Counted from the stretch's first letter, positions 28,434 through 37,326 are shown. The stretch is DNA of 64,000 nt from CAYUYV01 sp964449455 (GCA_964449455.1 CAYUYV010000002.1:1-64000); one strand, 5' to 3'. Numbers and translations are program-made. The notes: generated from the sequence alone by a model not told the origin.

Positions 28434-30140
28434 TTACGATGCCGAGCGCAGCCGGTCCCCATCCCGGCACATGTCTTCATAGGCCTTAATGAGGCCTTCC
28501 GTCGATCCCGTCATGCCGGACGGGCCTTCATTGTCCAGGAGGCTCTTGGCCAGGCGCTTGCCGAGTTCCACCCCGAACTGATCGTAGGAATTAATATCCC
28601 AGATTGTGCCCTGGACGAAGATTTTGTGTTCATAAAGGGCGATCAAAGCGCCAAGCCGTTCCGGCGAGAGGACATCCATAAGCAGGCTGACGCTCGGCCG
28701 GTTGCCCATGAAGGTCGTATGCGACGTCAACGCGTTAACTTGCTCCGCGTCGAGCTTGCGGGTCTGGAGCAGGGATTTAGCCTCGTCCCCGGTTTGTCCC
28801 CGGGCCAAGGCCTCGGTCTGGGCAAAGAAATTAGCCATCAGCAAGCGATGGTGGCCGTCCGTGCCGCCTTCGGGCCGCGCCACGGCGATGAATTCGGCCG
28901 GCACGATCTGGGTTCCCTGGTGAAGCATCTGGAAGAAGGAATGCTGGACATCCGTGCCGATCCCCCCCCAGAGTACCGGCGCGGTCTCATAGCTCACCGC
29001 CTGCCCCGTCACCGTCACGCGCTTGCCATTGCTCTCCATATCCGCCTGCTGAAGATAAGCCGGCAGAAGCTTCAGGCGTTGACAATAGGGCAGAACGGCA
29101 AGGGTCGGATGGTTCCGGAAGCTGGTATGCCACAGCCCGACCAGGCCCAGGAGGATCGGAAGATTGTCCTCAAGCGGTGCGTCTTGAAAATGACGATCCA
29201 TTTCAAATGCCCCGCGGCGCAAAGCATTGAAATGGTCCAGACCAACCGCGAGCATAATGGGCAGTCCGATGGCGGACCACAGAGAATAGCGACCGCCGAC
29301 CCAATCCCAGAACGCAAAGGCGTTATCCGGATCAATGCCGAATGCGGCGACAGCCTCAAGATTGGTGGAAACGGCGACGAAATGCTTGGCAACGGCCGCC
29401 TCATCCTTGAAGGCCTCCAACAGCCAGGCCCGTGCAGAGCGGGCATTCGCCATGGTTTCCTGGGTGGTAAAGCTCTTGGAGGCAACAACGAAAAGCGTCG
29501 TAGCCGGATCAAGGGTGCGGACACATTCGGCAAGATCCACCCCGTCCACATTGGACACGAAATGGCAGCGCACGGCGCCGTGATGATAGGGACGCAAGGC
29601 ATCACAGACGAACCGAGGGCCAAGATCTGAACCGCCGATCCCAATGTTCACCACATCCGTGATGCGCTGGCCCGTCTGACCGGTCCAGGCGCCACGGTGC
29701 ACCTTTTCCACAAAGGCACCCATCTTGGTGACAACGGCTTCCACATCGGGAACAACATCCTGACCGTCGACCATGACTGGCCCACCATCCATACGGCGCA
29801 GGGCCGTATGTAGGACAGCGCGGCCTTCGGTGATGTTGATCCGTTCCCCGCCAAACATGGCGGCACGGCGGGCCTCAACGCCGCTGGCCCGGGCCAGGTC
29901 CAGAAGGGCCTTCAGGGTCTCCGGCGTCATGACGGTCTTTGAATAGTCCACCAGCAGACCACAGGCGCGCGCGCTCATGCGCTCAAACCGCCCGGCATCT
30001 TTCGCGAAAAGATCCGGAATGCGTGCATCGACCATCGTGGCGGCATGGGCCTCAAGGGATGCCCAGGCATCACGCCGTTCCCCACTCCGCATCTCGCCAG
30101 ACCCGGTTTGCAATGCCATCGTCGCGGCCGTTTCGGTCAT
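28434..30140 (-). CDS. pgi: Glucose-6-phosphate isomerase
   Basis: About 568 residues, the long proteobacterial form. Interconverts glucose-6-phosphate and fructose-6-phosphate, feeding both glycolysis and sugar-nucleotide synthesis. Seen: NIGIGGSDLGPRFV, VASKSFTTQETM, the GGRYSLWSAIGLP signature, and LPAYLQQADMESNGK. Start choice is uncertain: ATG at 30140 (GCGGGGA upstream) or ATG at 30155. It sits between the AGE-family gene and manC in the same direction. Confidence 0.95.
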   Translation of the reverse strand: MTETAATMALQTGSGEMRSGERRDAWASLEAHAATMVDARIPDLFAKDAGRFERMSARACGLLVDYSKTVMTPETLKALLDLARASGVEARRAAMFGGERINITEGRAVLHTALRRMDGGPVMVDGQDVVPDVEAVVTKMGAFVEKVHRGAWTGQTGQRITDVVNIGIGGSDLGPRFVCDALRPYHHGAVRCHFVSNVDGVDLAECVRTLDPATTLFVVASKSFTTQETMANARSARAWLLEAFKDEAAVAKHFVAVSTNLEAVAAFGIDPDNAFAFWDWVGGRYSLWSAIGLPIMLAVGLDHFNALRRGAFEMDRHFQDAPLEDNLPILLGLVGLWHTSFRNHPTLAVLPYCQRLKLLPAYLQQADMESNGKRVTVTGQAVSYETAPVLWGGIGTDVQHSFFQMLHQGTQIVPAEFIAVARPEGGTDGHHRLLMANFFAQTEALARGQTGDEAKSLLQTRKLDAEQVNALTSHTTFMGNRPSVSLLMDVLSPERLGALIALYEHKIFVQGTIWDINSYDQFGVELGKRLAKSLLDNEGPSGMTGSTEGLIKAYEDMCRDGDRLRSAS

Positions 30141-30227
30141 GATATCCCCGCTCATTTCTTTGCAATTCCGGCGGTCGTCACGCGAACGCACCGCCCTGTC
30201 ATGATGCCAGCTGGCTTGTGAAAGCGC

Positions 30228-31421
30228 CTATGGCCGGTCCCCATCCTGATCTTCTTGCAAGAAGGCATAGGCTGAAAAAATGTGGTAAAGCGTGCTCGCA
30301 GGAATCGCCTTTGCCGTAGGCTGATTGTCTGGGCCCATAACATCAAGCCAGCCGCCGCGAGGCGCCGGGTCAAGATAGAAACGGAACAGCCGTTCGGAAA
30401 AGGCGGCTGCGCGGGGGACAAGAGCCGGCGAATGCCGCGCCATCAGGGCGTGGGCCCTTAAGGCCTCCGTCTGGGCCCAGCAACGCTTGGTGGCCGATTT
30501 CACATCGGCTTCGCGCCAGATCTCGTCATAGGCAAGACCCGAGACCGGATCGAGCCCGCGCGCGTTTGCAACCTCGAACAATTGGCTGGCTTCAGCGCCT
30601 GGTTCCGCATGGCCCAAACGAGGGGCGTGGGCCTGCGCATGGGCATGGAGCAGATAGACCCATTCAAAATGATGGCCCGGTTCAACCACATCACCGGCCC
30701 CATCGCCCGCGGGCGCCCACGCATCGGTGAAGAACTCGGTCAAGGTCTCCGTGGCCGGATTGAAAAACCGTGTGCGGAACATCTCCACGATCCCATCGGC
30801 CGCGGCCAGATGGGCCGGATCGCCGGTGGTCTCGTGAAGCGCCAGAAAAGCCTCCAGAAGATGCATGTGGGGGTTTTGACGGCGCGGCAGTTTGGGCGGC
30901 CGCCCCTCCAAGTAACCCGGCCCTTGCGATGCGGCGAGGCGCGTGCGCACGAAGGCCAGAGTCTTGTCCAGCGCCTGCGCTACGTCCTGATCCCGCAGGA
31001 TACGGATGGCATGGGCCAGCCCGAACAGAATAAAGGCGTGGTCATAGGTGTCTTTGGTCCGGTCGACGACGGCGCCCGCGCTGTCCAGCCGGTGGAAAAA
31101 GCCACCCTCTTCCTTGTCCCAGCCATGGGCCATGAGCCAGTCGAAGCCGGTGCGCACAAGATCCCGGTAATCGCCGAGGCCAAGAAGGGTCGCATGGGAA
31201 TAGACATAGAGTTGCCGGGCCTGGACACGGATGCGCCGAACCACCTCCGGCTCGGGCCGCCCCTCAAGATCCAGTTGTTCAATAAAGCCGCCCCGTGCAT
31301 CGATCCCGTCCGAACTCCAGAGGGGCAGTGCTGCGTCGACCAGCCAGGACCGCAACCGGGCGGTCTCGCCTGCGAGCCCCTTCAAAGCTGCGGGCTCGGT
31401 GCCGTGATCGCTCAATGCCAT
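30228..31421 (-). CDS. AGE-family sugar epimerase/isomerase (N-acylglucosamine 2-epimerase superfamily)
   Basis: 397-residue (alpha/alpha)6-barrel protein. Family marks include ARQLYVYSHA, GGFFHRLD, YDHAFILFGLAHA, HMHLLEAF and the GHHFEWVYLL segment with a catalytic His. Members isomerise N-acetylglucosamine, mannose, cellobiose or mannose-6-phosphate. Here, next to pgi and manC and with no other mannose-6-phosphate isomerase in sight, making mannose-6-phosphate from fructose-6-phosphate is the best guess. The ATG at 31421 has AAAGGGAGC upstream. The frame is open much further upstream through a minisatellite and into the GT4 gene, so the longer form is rejected. Confidence 0.8.
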   Translation of the reverse strand: MALSDHGTEPAALKGLAGETARLRSWLVDAALPLWSSDGIDARGGFIEQLDLEGRPEPEVVRRIRVQARQLYVYSHATLLGLGDYRDLVRTGFDWLMAHGWDKEEGGFFHRLDSAGAVVDRTKDTYDHAFILFGLAHAIRILRDQDVAQALDKTLAFVRTRLAASQGPGYLEGRPPKLPRRQNPHMHLLEAFLALHETTGDPAHLAAADGIVEMFRTRFFNPATETLTEFFTDAWAPAGDGAGDVVEPGHHFEWVYLLHAHAQAHAPRLGHAEPGAEASQLFEVANARGLDPVSGLAYDEIWREADVKSATKRCWAQTEALRAHALMARHSPALVPRAAAFSERLFRFYLDPAPRGGWLDVMGPDNQPTAKAIPASTLYHIFSAYAFLQEDQDGDRP

Positions 31422-31517
31422 GGGCTTGCTTGCTCCCTTTCGACCGGCGGCGTGGGCTGTCTTGTCCGAGGGCCCACCTTGGCAGGCATCCTCCAGATCC
31501 AAACAGGCCGCACACAG

Positions 31518-31575
31518 CCCTGTATCCCTGTCCCGGTATCCCCTGTCCCGGTATCCCCTGCCGGTGTCGCGATCC
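31518..31575. repeat. Short minisatellite, 15-bp unit
   Basis: Two perfect copies of CCCTGTCCCGGTATC (31526-31540, 31541-31555) flanked by partial degenerate copies on each side. It lies in the spacer between the GT4 stop and the AGE-family start, directly 5' of the latter. In the rejected longer frame it would encode an Arg/Asp/Gly/Tyr repeat. Confidence 0.75.
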
Positions 31576-31609
31576 CTATCACCACGCCCGCCCCGGTATG
31601 CGCCGTCCG

Positions 31610-32794
31610 TCAGGCGGCCTCCAACCATTCCCCACGGCCATCGCCCGGTGCCAGAAGACGCGTGTAGCACATCGCCAACCGCTCGCCTTGTCGTTGCGCA
31701 TCAAACTCACGTTCGACAAGCAACCGAGCCGCGTCAAGCATAGGCCGCCATGCATCGGGCCGGCGGACAGTCCATAGCAGGTGTGCCGCAAGGGTGTCGA
31801 CGTCCCCTTCGGGTGCAAGCAAGCCTGTTTGGCCATGGTGGAGCAGTTCAGGACGATCGCCGAGGCGGGTCGCGATCATGGGCATGCCCGTTGCGGCAAG
31901 TTCGGTGAGCAAATGCGGCAGCCCCGCCCCTGAGTCGCCATCGCGGGACTGGCGGGCGGCGGTCAGGAACACGTGGTGGCGTCCGGCTTCCTCGTGAATG
32001 CGCTCCCGCGACTGGTGGCCGAGGCGTCGCACGCGATTGGTCAGGCCCGCGGCCCGAACGGCCTCGTCAATCCGCTGGGCCTCGGCCTGGCTCGCTGTGG
32101 TTTGAAGAGCATCGCCAATCAGCGTGATTTCGAGGCACGCGTCCCGGCGCACCTTGCCGAGCGCCGCGAGCGCATCGGGGAACCCGGTGCTTTCCACATA
32201 AGATCCAGCGAGAAGCACCCGCAAAGGCTCGCCCCGCGCCCGCAAGCGTGGCTGGAAGCGAAACCGGTCGAGATCGACCCCCAGATGATGCACGACGACC
32301 CGGTCCTGCGGCGCGCCCCGGCCCATGATGCGCCGGGCGGCATTGGGGCCCTGGCACAAGATGAGATCGGCGGAGGCGGCAAGCTCGGCAAACCGCTCCG
32401 CCCAATGGGGCAGCCTCGCCGCCAGCACATCCATTTCGGACCCATAAAGCGACACCACATGGGGCAGGCCCGTAGCCCGGGCCGCCTCGCAATTCGCCCA
32501 GGCATGGGCGGCGAAATGGGAATGGATCAGGTCTGCGCCCATACGCCGGGCGGTTTGCGCAACAAGGGGCAGCGCGCGAACCATGCCAAGGGTGCGCATG
32601 ACGCATTCAAAATAATACCGGCCCGGATGATCGGCGCGCAGGGCATGGATCGGCGGAGAGGGAAACAGGGGCTGACTGTGACGCTGCTCACAGACAATCT
32701 GGGCCCTGACAGGTGGCGGCAGGCTGGTGATCTGAGTGTGCAGCCAATGTTCACCATAGGGCAGACAGCGGATCATCGAATGAAGACACTTCAT
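31610..32794 (-). CDS. GT4-family glycosyltransferase
   Basis: 394-residue GT-B glycosyltransferase. The N-domain holds IHSHFAAHAWANC and SLYGSEMDV, the interdomain region HHLGVDLDRFRF, and the C-domain the nucleotide-sugar pocket with LPHLLTELAATGMPMIATRLGD and a Glu in LLTELAATG. It resembles colanic-acid/exopolysaccharide GT4 transferases; donor and acceptor are unknown. Downstream of the asparagine-synthase-like gene in a polysaccharide run. There is no membrane helix; it probably acts at the inner face of the cytoplasmic membrane. Confidence 0.86.
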   Translation of the reverse strand: MKCLHSMIRCLPYGEHWLHTQITSLPPPVRAQIVCEQRHSQPLFPSPPIHALRADHPGRYYFECVMRTLGMVRALPLVAQTARRMGADLIHSHFAAHAWANCEAARATGLPHVVSLYGSEMDVLAARLPHWAERFAELAASADLILCQGPNAARRIMGRGAPQDRVVVHHLGVDLDRFRFQPRLRARGEPLRVLLAGSYVESTGFPDALAALGKVRRDACLEITLIGDALQTTASQAEAQRIDEAVRAAGLTNRVRRLGHQSRERIHEEAGRHHVFLTAARQSRDGDSGAGLPHLLTELAATGMPMIATRLGDRPELLHHGQTGLLAPEGDVDTLAAHLLWTVRRPDAWRPMLDAARLLVEREFDAQRQGERLAMCYTRLLAPGDGRGEWLEAA

Positions 32795-32899
32795 CGGTCA
32801 AGCTCCCTGGGGCCGCTCGGCGGGCATCGAACCAGGGTCCATTCCGAAAGCACCGCATGAAGAAATCGTAAAAGGATCAAGGGACTGGCGCCTTAGCCC

Positions 32900-34984
32900 T
32901 CACGCGGCCCGCGCCCGTGCGTCCACCGCCAGATAGGCCATGCGCGCCGGAAGGATCGCATCATCCGCAGCGGCCCCGTAGAGCGCCGCTGCCTTCGCCT
33001 CCAAGGAGCGAATGAGTGTCGTGTTTTCCTTGAAGACCCCCTCGTGCCACAGCAGGAAGCTCACCAAACGCCAGTTGGAACGGATGAGGCGCCGCTCGGC
33101 CTCGGGAACAGGAGGCCCGTCGAGACCATCGAGCAAGCAATCAATCAGGGGCCGCAGCATGCTGCGCAGGGCCTTGGGCGGCATGGCCGGCGGCGGCGAG
33201 GGCGTGCGCCAGACAAGATCGGCCGGCAGGATCCCTGAAACAGCCCGGCGCAGGATCCAGGACGGCGCCCCATCGCGGCTGAGATAGGAGCCGGGCAAGC
33301 GAAACGCGAAATCGACCACCCGCCGGTCGAGGAAAGGCATGGTGAGGTCAAAGGGCACGCCCATGGCCGCGTGGTCGACTTGGCTCAAGCGATCGGGCAG
33401 ATCACTGCGGGTGACGGCTTCGGTAAGCATGCCCTCAAGGGACCACGCCCGATAGGGATTGAGACGATCCGTCCGCAGACCCCCCTTCAGCATCGCCGTG
33501 AGGCGGGCCGGCGGCGGTGTACCGGCCCTCTCTGCTGAGCAGTCCCGTCCGAGAAGACTGACATAAAGCGCCCGCGCGCAGGCCTCACCCAGATCGCGCC
33601 AGGCCTTACGCGCCTTTACGGTCCGGGCAACGGGCAGGGCCCCGCAGGCCATCAGTATCGTGAGCACGGACCCGATACGCCCGCTTGCAAGCGCAGAGGC
33701 CAATGCGCCCTGGGCGTGGCGCGGCCCAGCGCCAAACAGCGCGCCGGCACCGGTCCCGGCAAGCGCACCGAAGGCCCCTTGTCCTGACATGACAGCGAGC
33801 AACATCTGCCGGGCGGGCAGCACAGGGTCCCCATAGGGCTCGTCCATCAGGGTGCCAAAAGAGCCAATCACGCGCCACAAGCCCAAAAACGGGATCGGCA
33901 CCACCTGGTGCAGGCTGTCCATGCTGTCTGCGATGCGGGACGCGAGGCGCACAGCGCTTCCATGCCCCTGGGGCGCCCCAAATGGCCCAATTTCTTCCGT
34001 ATAGGTGTGGATCCTCCGACCGCTGGTCTGACCTGCCAGGGCGGCGACCAGGGCCGCACCGAGAATACCGTCAGGGCCCGACGGGTCCAGAGTGACCGCG
34101 GCGGGGCCGTCTTTCGGTGTGCGGATGGCGACCGCATTGGCCAGCAGATCCCGCAAGGTCGCCGCCGCCTCCTCCGGCCCCAGATCACCGGCGCTCAAGC
34201 GCTGGCGCGGGCGAGACCACAGCATGATCCGGCGCGTTGGAAAGGGATCACAAGCAGACATCACGCATCCGGGCGGGAGCGGATGAATACCCCGGTAAAC
34301 TGAAGCGCCGGCGCGGCGAACCCCAAACAACAGCCATTGGCCCGCCGCAGCCTGATTGAGCTGCCGCGCTGCACTGATCTGCGGTACGCCAAGCAGGCCC
34401 TTGATTTCGGAAGCAAAGAAAAGAGTGGGCCCCTGGCGCGCCCAGAACAGGGGTTTTGCCCCCAACGGATCGCGGCTCAAGAACAATTTGTCCTCGTCGG
34501 CATCGTAAAGGGCCAAGGCCCAGACCCCGTTGACCCGCGCGAGCCCCTCAGGCCCCCAATCACGGATCACTTCCATCAGAATTTCCGTATCGCTGGTCGT
34601 GCGAAAGCGCGTTCCCTTCACGGAGAGATCCCGCCGCAAATCCTGAGCGTTGTAGACGGTCCCGTCGAAGGCGAGGATGAACCGTCCGTCCGCCGACACG
34701 AAAGGCTGGTGGGCCCGGTCCGTCGGATCGCTCATCGCAAGACGCCGTTGGGCGAGGCCGAGCCGTGCCATGGGCCCCGGTGAGCCCAGCTTGGGCATGC
34801 GCGCGGCAAGGCTTGGCGTCGTTCCGCTGCCGGCGAGGGAAATGAATGCGCGCCCCGGCGTATCGATCGCCGTGAAGCCCTCATCATCCGGGCCCCGATG
34901 GGCCATGGTCCGCACCATGGCCGACAGGATCGCACTGTCCACGCGGCCCCGCTCCAGGTGGATGTAGCCGGCGATGGCACCCAT
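32900..34984 (-). CDS. Asparagine-synthase-like protein with degenerate glutaminase and synthetase sites
   Basis: 694 residues with the two-domain layout of AsnB: an N-terminal class II amidotransferase fold (SDTEILMEVIRDWG, SRDPLGAKPLFW) and a C-terminal synthetase domain. The key residues are altered. The nucleophile Cys2 of MCGI is missing: the protein begins MGAIAGYIHL. The PP-loop SGGLDSS is replaced by PSGPDGILG near 301-309. The later SGDGADELFGGY motif reads AGTGAGALFGAG. Glutamine hydrolysis and ordinary AMP-forming chemistry are therefore unlikely. AsnB-like proteins are common in exopolysaccharide loci, where they may modify sugars with amines; this one looks like a pseudoenzyme or scaffold. 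Confidence 0.85.
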   Translation of the reverse strand: MGAIAGYIHLERGRVDSAILSAMVRTMAHRGPDDEGFTAIDTPGRAFISLAGSGTTPSLAARMPKLGSPGPMARLGLAQRRLAMSDPTDRAHQPFVSADGRFILAFDGTVYNAQDLRRDLSVKGTRFRTTSDTEILMEVIRDWGPEGLARVNGVWALALYDADEDKLFLSRDPLGAKPLFWARQGPTLFFASEIKGLLGVPQISAARQLNQAAAGQWLLFGVRRAGASVYRGIHPLPPGCVMSACDPFPTRRIMLWSRPRQRLSAGDLGPEEAAATLRDLLANAVAIRTPKDGPAAVTLDPSGPDGILGAALVAALAGQTSGRRIHTYTEEIGPFGAPQGHGSAVRLASRIADSMDSLHQVVPIPFLGLWRVIGSFGTLMDEPYGDPVLPARQMLLAVMSGQGAFGALAGTGAGALFGAGPRHAQGALASALASGRIGSVLTILMACGALPVARTVKARKAWRDLGEACARALYVSLLGRDCSAERAGTPPPARLTAMLKGGLRTDRLNPYRAWSLEGMLTEAVTRSDLPDRLSQVDHAAMGVPFDLTMPFLDRRVVDFAFRLPGSYLSRDGAPSWILRRAVSGILPADLVWRTPSPPPAMPPKALRSMLRPLIDCLLDGLDGPPVPEAERRLIRSNWRLVSFLLWHEGVFKENTTLIRSLEAKAAALYGAAADDAILPARMAYLAVDARARAA

Positions 34985-35147
34985 GAACGCCCGTCCCTAT
35001 CCATCCGGATGCCCCCTATGGAGGCCCCGTCCCAATGATACCCAGTGTCGGACACCATTGGTGTCGCCGGAGGGATTAAGCAGGCCTTAATGCGGGAGCC
35101 GCAAGGAACGCGTACGAACCAATTTGCGCCGACATGATACCCGTCGA

Positions 35148-36185
35148 TTAGAGCAGGATGCGGCCATCCCGGACGCGGGCGAGGTCCCGCTCGGTCATTT
35201 CCTGGACCAACGCCTCGAAACTCGTGGTGCTGGTCCAGCCCAGATCCGCCTTGGCACGGGAGGCATCGCCGACCAGATCCTCGACTTCCGCTGGCCGGAA
35301 AAATTTCGGATTGATTCGGACAATCACTCGCCCGCTGCTGCGGTCAATCGCATGGCGTGCCTGCCCCTCGCCCTCCCAGGCCAGGGAGATCCCAGCGACG
35401 CTGGCAGCCGTATTGACGAAGTCCTCAACCGAGTGGGCGCGCCCGGTCGCCAGCACATAATCATCCGCCACATCCCGGAGGAGCATGGCGTGCATGCCCT
35501 CCACATAATCCTTGGCGTGGCCCCAATCCCGCCTTGCGCCCAGATTGCCCAGTTCCAAACAGTCAAGGGCGTTGTTTTTGATCTCAGCAAGGCCCGACGT
35601 AATCTTCCGGGTCACGAATTCCCGGCTGCGCAAAGGGGATTCGTGGTTGAACAGAATGCCGGAGGTGGCGTAAATGCCATGGGCCTCACGGTAATTGCGC
35701 ACCATCCAATGGGCATAGAGTTTGGAGATCCCATAGGGACTGCGCGGCGCAAACGGCGTTTGTTCCGTCTGGGGTGATTCGCTGACCCGCCCGAACATCT
35801 CAGAGGTCGACGCCTGGTAGAACCGGATGGCCGGATTGACTTCGCGCACGGCCTCCAGCAGACGCGTGACGGCCAGGCCATCCACCTCAGACGTATAGAG
35901 TGGCTGCTTGAAGGACACGCCCACATAGCTTTGGGCGGCAAGATTGTAGATTTCATCCGGCTCCGTCTCTCTCAAGACACGGAAGATGTTCCCCATCTCA
36001 AGGAGCTCAAGTTCGATGAAGTCAAGGTCCCGCCTGATGCCAAGCTCGTCAAGGCGCCAGGAGGCCCTGCTGGAGCCGCGCCGGTAGCTGCCGAAGACCT
36101 TATATCCCTGGCGCAGAAGGAACTGGGCAAGATAGGCCGCGTCCTGACCATAAATGCCCGTGATCAATGCCCGTCTGGCAGCCAT
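35148..36185 (-). CDS. gmd: GDP-mannose 4,6-dehydratase
   Basis: 345-residue extended SDR that converts GDP-mannose to GDP-4-keto-6-deoxymannose, precursor of fucose, rhamnose or perosamine. Seen: ITGIYGQDAAYLAQFLL (NADP site), NLAAQSYVGVSF, TSEMFGRVSESPQTE with the catalytic Thr/Glu, and YGISKLYAHW with YxxxK. The start is preceded by AGAGGA. It is first in the minus-strand glycan run. No reductase, epimerase or aminotransferase acting on its product is encoded in the window, so the final sugar is undefined. Confidence 0.94.
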   Translation of the reverse strand: MAARRALITGIYGQDAAYLAQFLLRQGYKVFGSYRRGSSRASWRLDELGIRRDLDFIELELLEMGNIFRVLRETEPDEIYNLAAQSYVGVSFKQPLYTSEVDGLAVTRLLEAVREVNPAIRFYQASTSEMFGRVSESPQTEQTPFAPRSPYGISKLYAHWMVRNYREAHGIYATSGILFNHESPLRSREFVTRKITSGLAEIKNNALDCLELGNLGARRDWGHAKDYVEGMHAMLLRDVADDYVLATGRAHSVEDFVNTAASVAGISLAWEGEGQARHAIDRSSGRVIVRINPKFFRPAEVEDLVGDASRAKADLGWTSTTSFEALVQEMTERDLARVRDGRILL

Positions 36186-36960
36186 GGAGTCCTCTTCTCT
36201 GGTCTTTAAATGAATATGTCGGCCACGAGAGACCCGTTCCGGTCGAAGGCCGTCATTGGCCTTGGAACCATGACCAATTTATGTGCGGCGCGCACTATAC
36301 CCGGGGGCGTGCCCGGGACAATCCCTCCTTTAGGCGCTGCTTACCAAAAAAATGAGGTTGCAAATAAAGGTCAAATACACAGATGGCCCGATCCCATGGC
36401 CATCTTTTGCGGCCGACACCTGCCCTCCAATCGACTCAACGCGCCATGGGCTCTCCTACACGGGCCGCGACAACAGCGCCTGCGGCAATCCGGTGAACAT
36501 GGTCGCGCAAAGGATGGCTGGGGAGAGAGGAAGCCGCAGTGGCCATTGGCGGCCGTCCATAAATGAAGGCAATCAGCGCCAACCCACTCAGACCCGTGAC
36601 GACGCCCAACAGGATACGCAAAGTCCATTTCATCTGCATGGCAATGATCCGCCTTCGCCTGCCGAGCTGATCGGCGTGTGTGCTGGACACCCCTCCTTCC
36701 CATGCGGATCGTTAACGGTCTCTTTCATGGCCAGGAGGCGGTGTCGAAGGCATGACGACACGGTATGAATGGCATGGGGACGGCCATGGGCCGCGCGGGG
36801 CTTGGAAACACACCCCGTTTCGTGACCCGGCTCTTGAGACGACCGCTCCGCGGGCCGTCACGCTGGTGTCCATGCGCGACCCTGCGCTCAGCATTCAAAA
36901 CCGGCCTGTCATTTTCCAAGGCGCCAGGCTGGCATCACCGGTCATTGGGCCAATAGTCTG
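36186..36960. other. Gene-poor intergenic region upstream of gmd
   Basis: About 775 bp with no confidently called gene. It must contain the gmd promoter (AT-rich stretch with TATTCAT at 36210-36220 on the minus strand). An 18-bp imperfect hairpin AAGGCC/GGCCTT is at 36247-36264. A possible small membrane-protein gene on the minus strand is listed separately. Confidence 0.5.
36436..36639 (-). CDS. Possible small single-pass membrane protein
   Basis: 67-residue frame starting MQMKWTLRILLGVVTGLSGL, which gives one convincing transmembrane helix (about residues 6-28, ending ALIAFIYG) and a short polar tail. AAGGCGGA lies upstream at a slightly long spacing; ATG at 36633 is an alternative. No homologue is recognised. 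It is isolated between gmd and the K+ channel operon. Confidence 0.35.
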   Translation of the reverse strand: MQMKWTLRILLGVVTGLSGLALIAFIYGRPPMATAASSLPSHPLRDHVHRIAAGAVVAARVGEPMAR

Positions 36961-37002
36961 AGGGATTTGTTCCAAAGCTTTCCCGATCGGTCGCAAATCC
37001 CT
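36961..37002. promoter_or_regulatory. 9-bp inverted repeat upstream of the channel-PspA operon
   Basis: AGGGATTTG (36961-36969) and CAAATCCCT (36994-37002) are perfect complements with a 24-base spacer. They lie about 145 bp before the channel start once the gap duplication is removed. Could be a regulator-binding site or a hairpin. Confidence 0.3.
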
Positions 37003-37062
37003 ATCCTGCGACAGGGACAGTGGGCATAGAGGCGCTTCTTATGGGGGGCCAGCACCGCTCGA

Positions 37063-37134
37063 ACGCTTCCAGAGGCTCAAACGCTTCCGGAGCCTCATAC
37101 GCTTCCAGAGCCTTATACGCTTCCAGAGACAGAG
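37063..37134. repeat. Minisatellite, four 18-bp units
   Basis: Four head-to-tail 18-bp units starting at 37063, 37081, 37099 and 37117, all beginning ACGCTTCC(A/G)GAG with variable last bases (consensus ACGCTTCCAGAGCCTCAT). They sit directly 5' of the K+ channel gene. Confidence 0.85.
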
Positions 37135-37326
37135 TCCGCTTGCCATGTCGGCCATTTACCTCTCCATCCGCNNNNNNNNNNNNNNNNNNNNNNNNNNNNN
37201 NNNNNNNNNNNNNNNNNNNNNNNNNNNNNNNNNNNNNNNNNNNNNNNNNNNNNNNNNNNNNNNNNNNNNNNACGCTTCCAGAGACAGAGTCCGCTTGCCA
37301 TGTCGGCCATTTACCTCTCCATCCGC
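37117..37326. repeat. Exact 55-bp direct duplication flanking the first scaffold gap
   Basis: Bases 37117-37171 (last minisatellite unit plus the first 27 bases of the channel gene) recur identically at 37272-37326, immediately after the gap. The length fits the k-mer overlap of two contig ends, so the true sequence is probably continuous once one copy and the Ns are removed. Confidence 0.85.
37172..37271. other. Scaffold gap, 100 N
   Basis: One hundred undetermined bases, a standard placeholder length. The flanks overlap by 55 bp (see the duplication), so no sequence may be missing. Confidence 0.95.

Noticed and set aside
31422..31670. N-terminal extension of the AGE-family protein
   Set aside because: Overlaps the end of the GT4 gene, is encoded by a minisatellite, and the ATG at 31421 has a good ribosome-binding site.
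36352..36768. 138-codon plus-strand frame upstream of the K+ channel
   Set aside because: No ribosome-binding site and no domain; composition like random GC-rich DNA. The opposite strand has the better small membrane-protein candidate.
37063..37134. CRISPR-like array
   Set aside because: Units are directly contiguous 18-mers with no unique spacers; a minisatellite, not a CRISPR.
36961..37300. Sigma-54 promoter for the PspA operon, as in E. coli psp
   Set aside because: The nearest candidate (CTGGCAT at 36929-36935) lacks the GC element at the correct distance, and no PspF gene is present.
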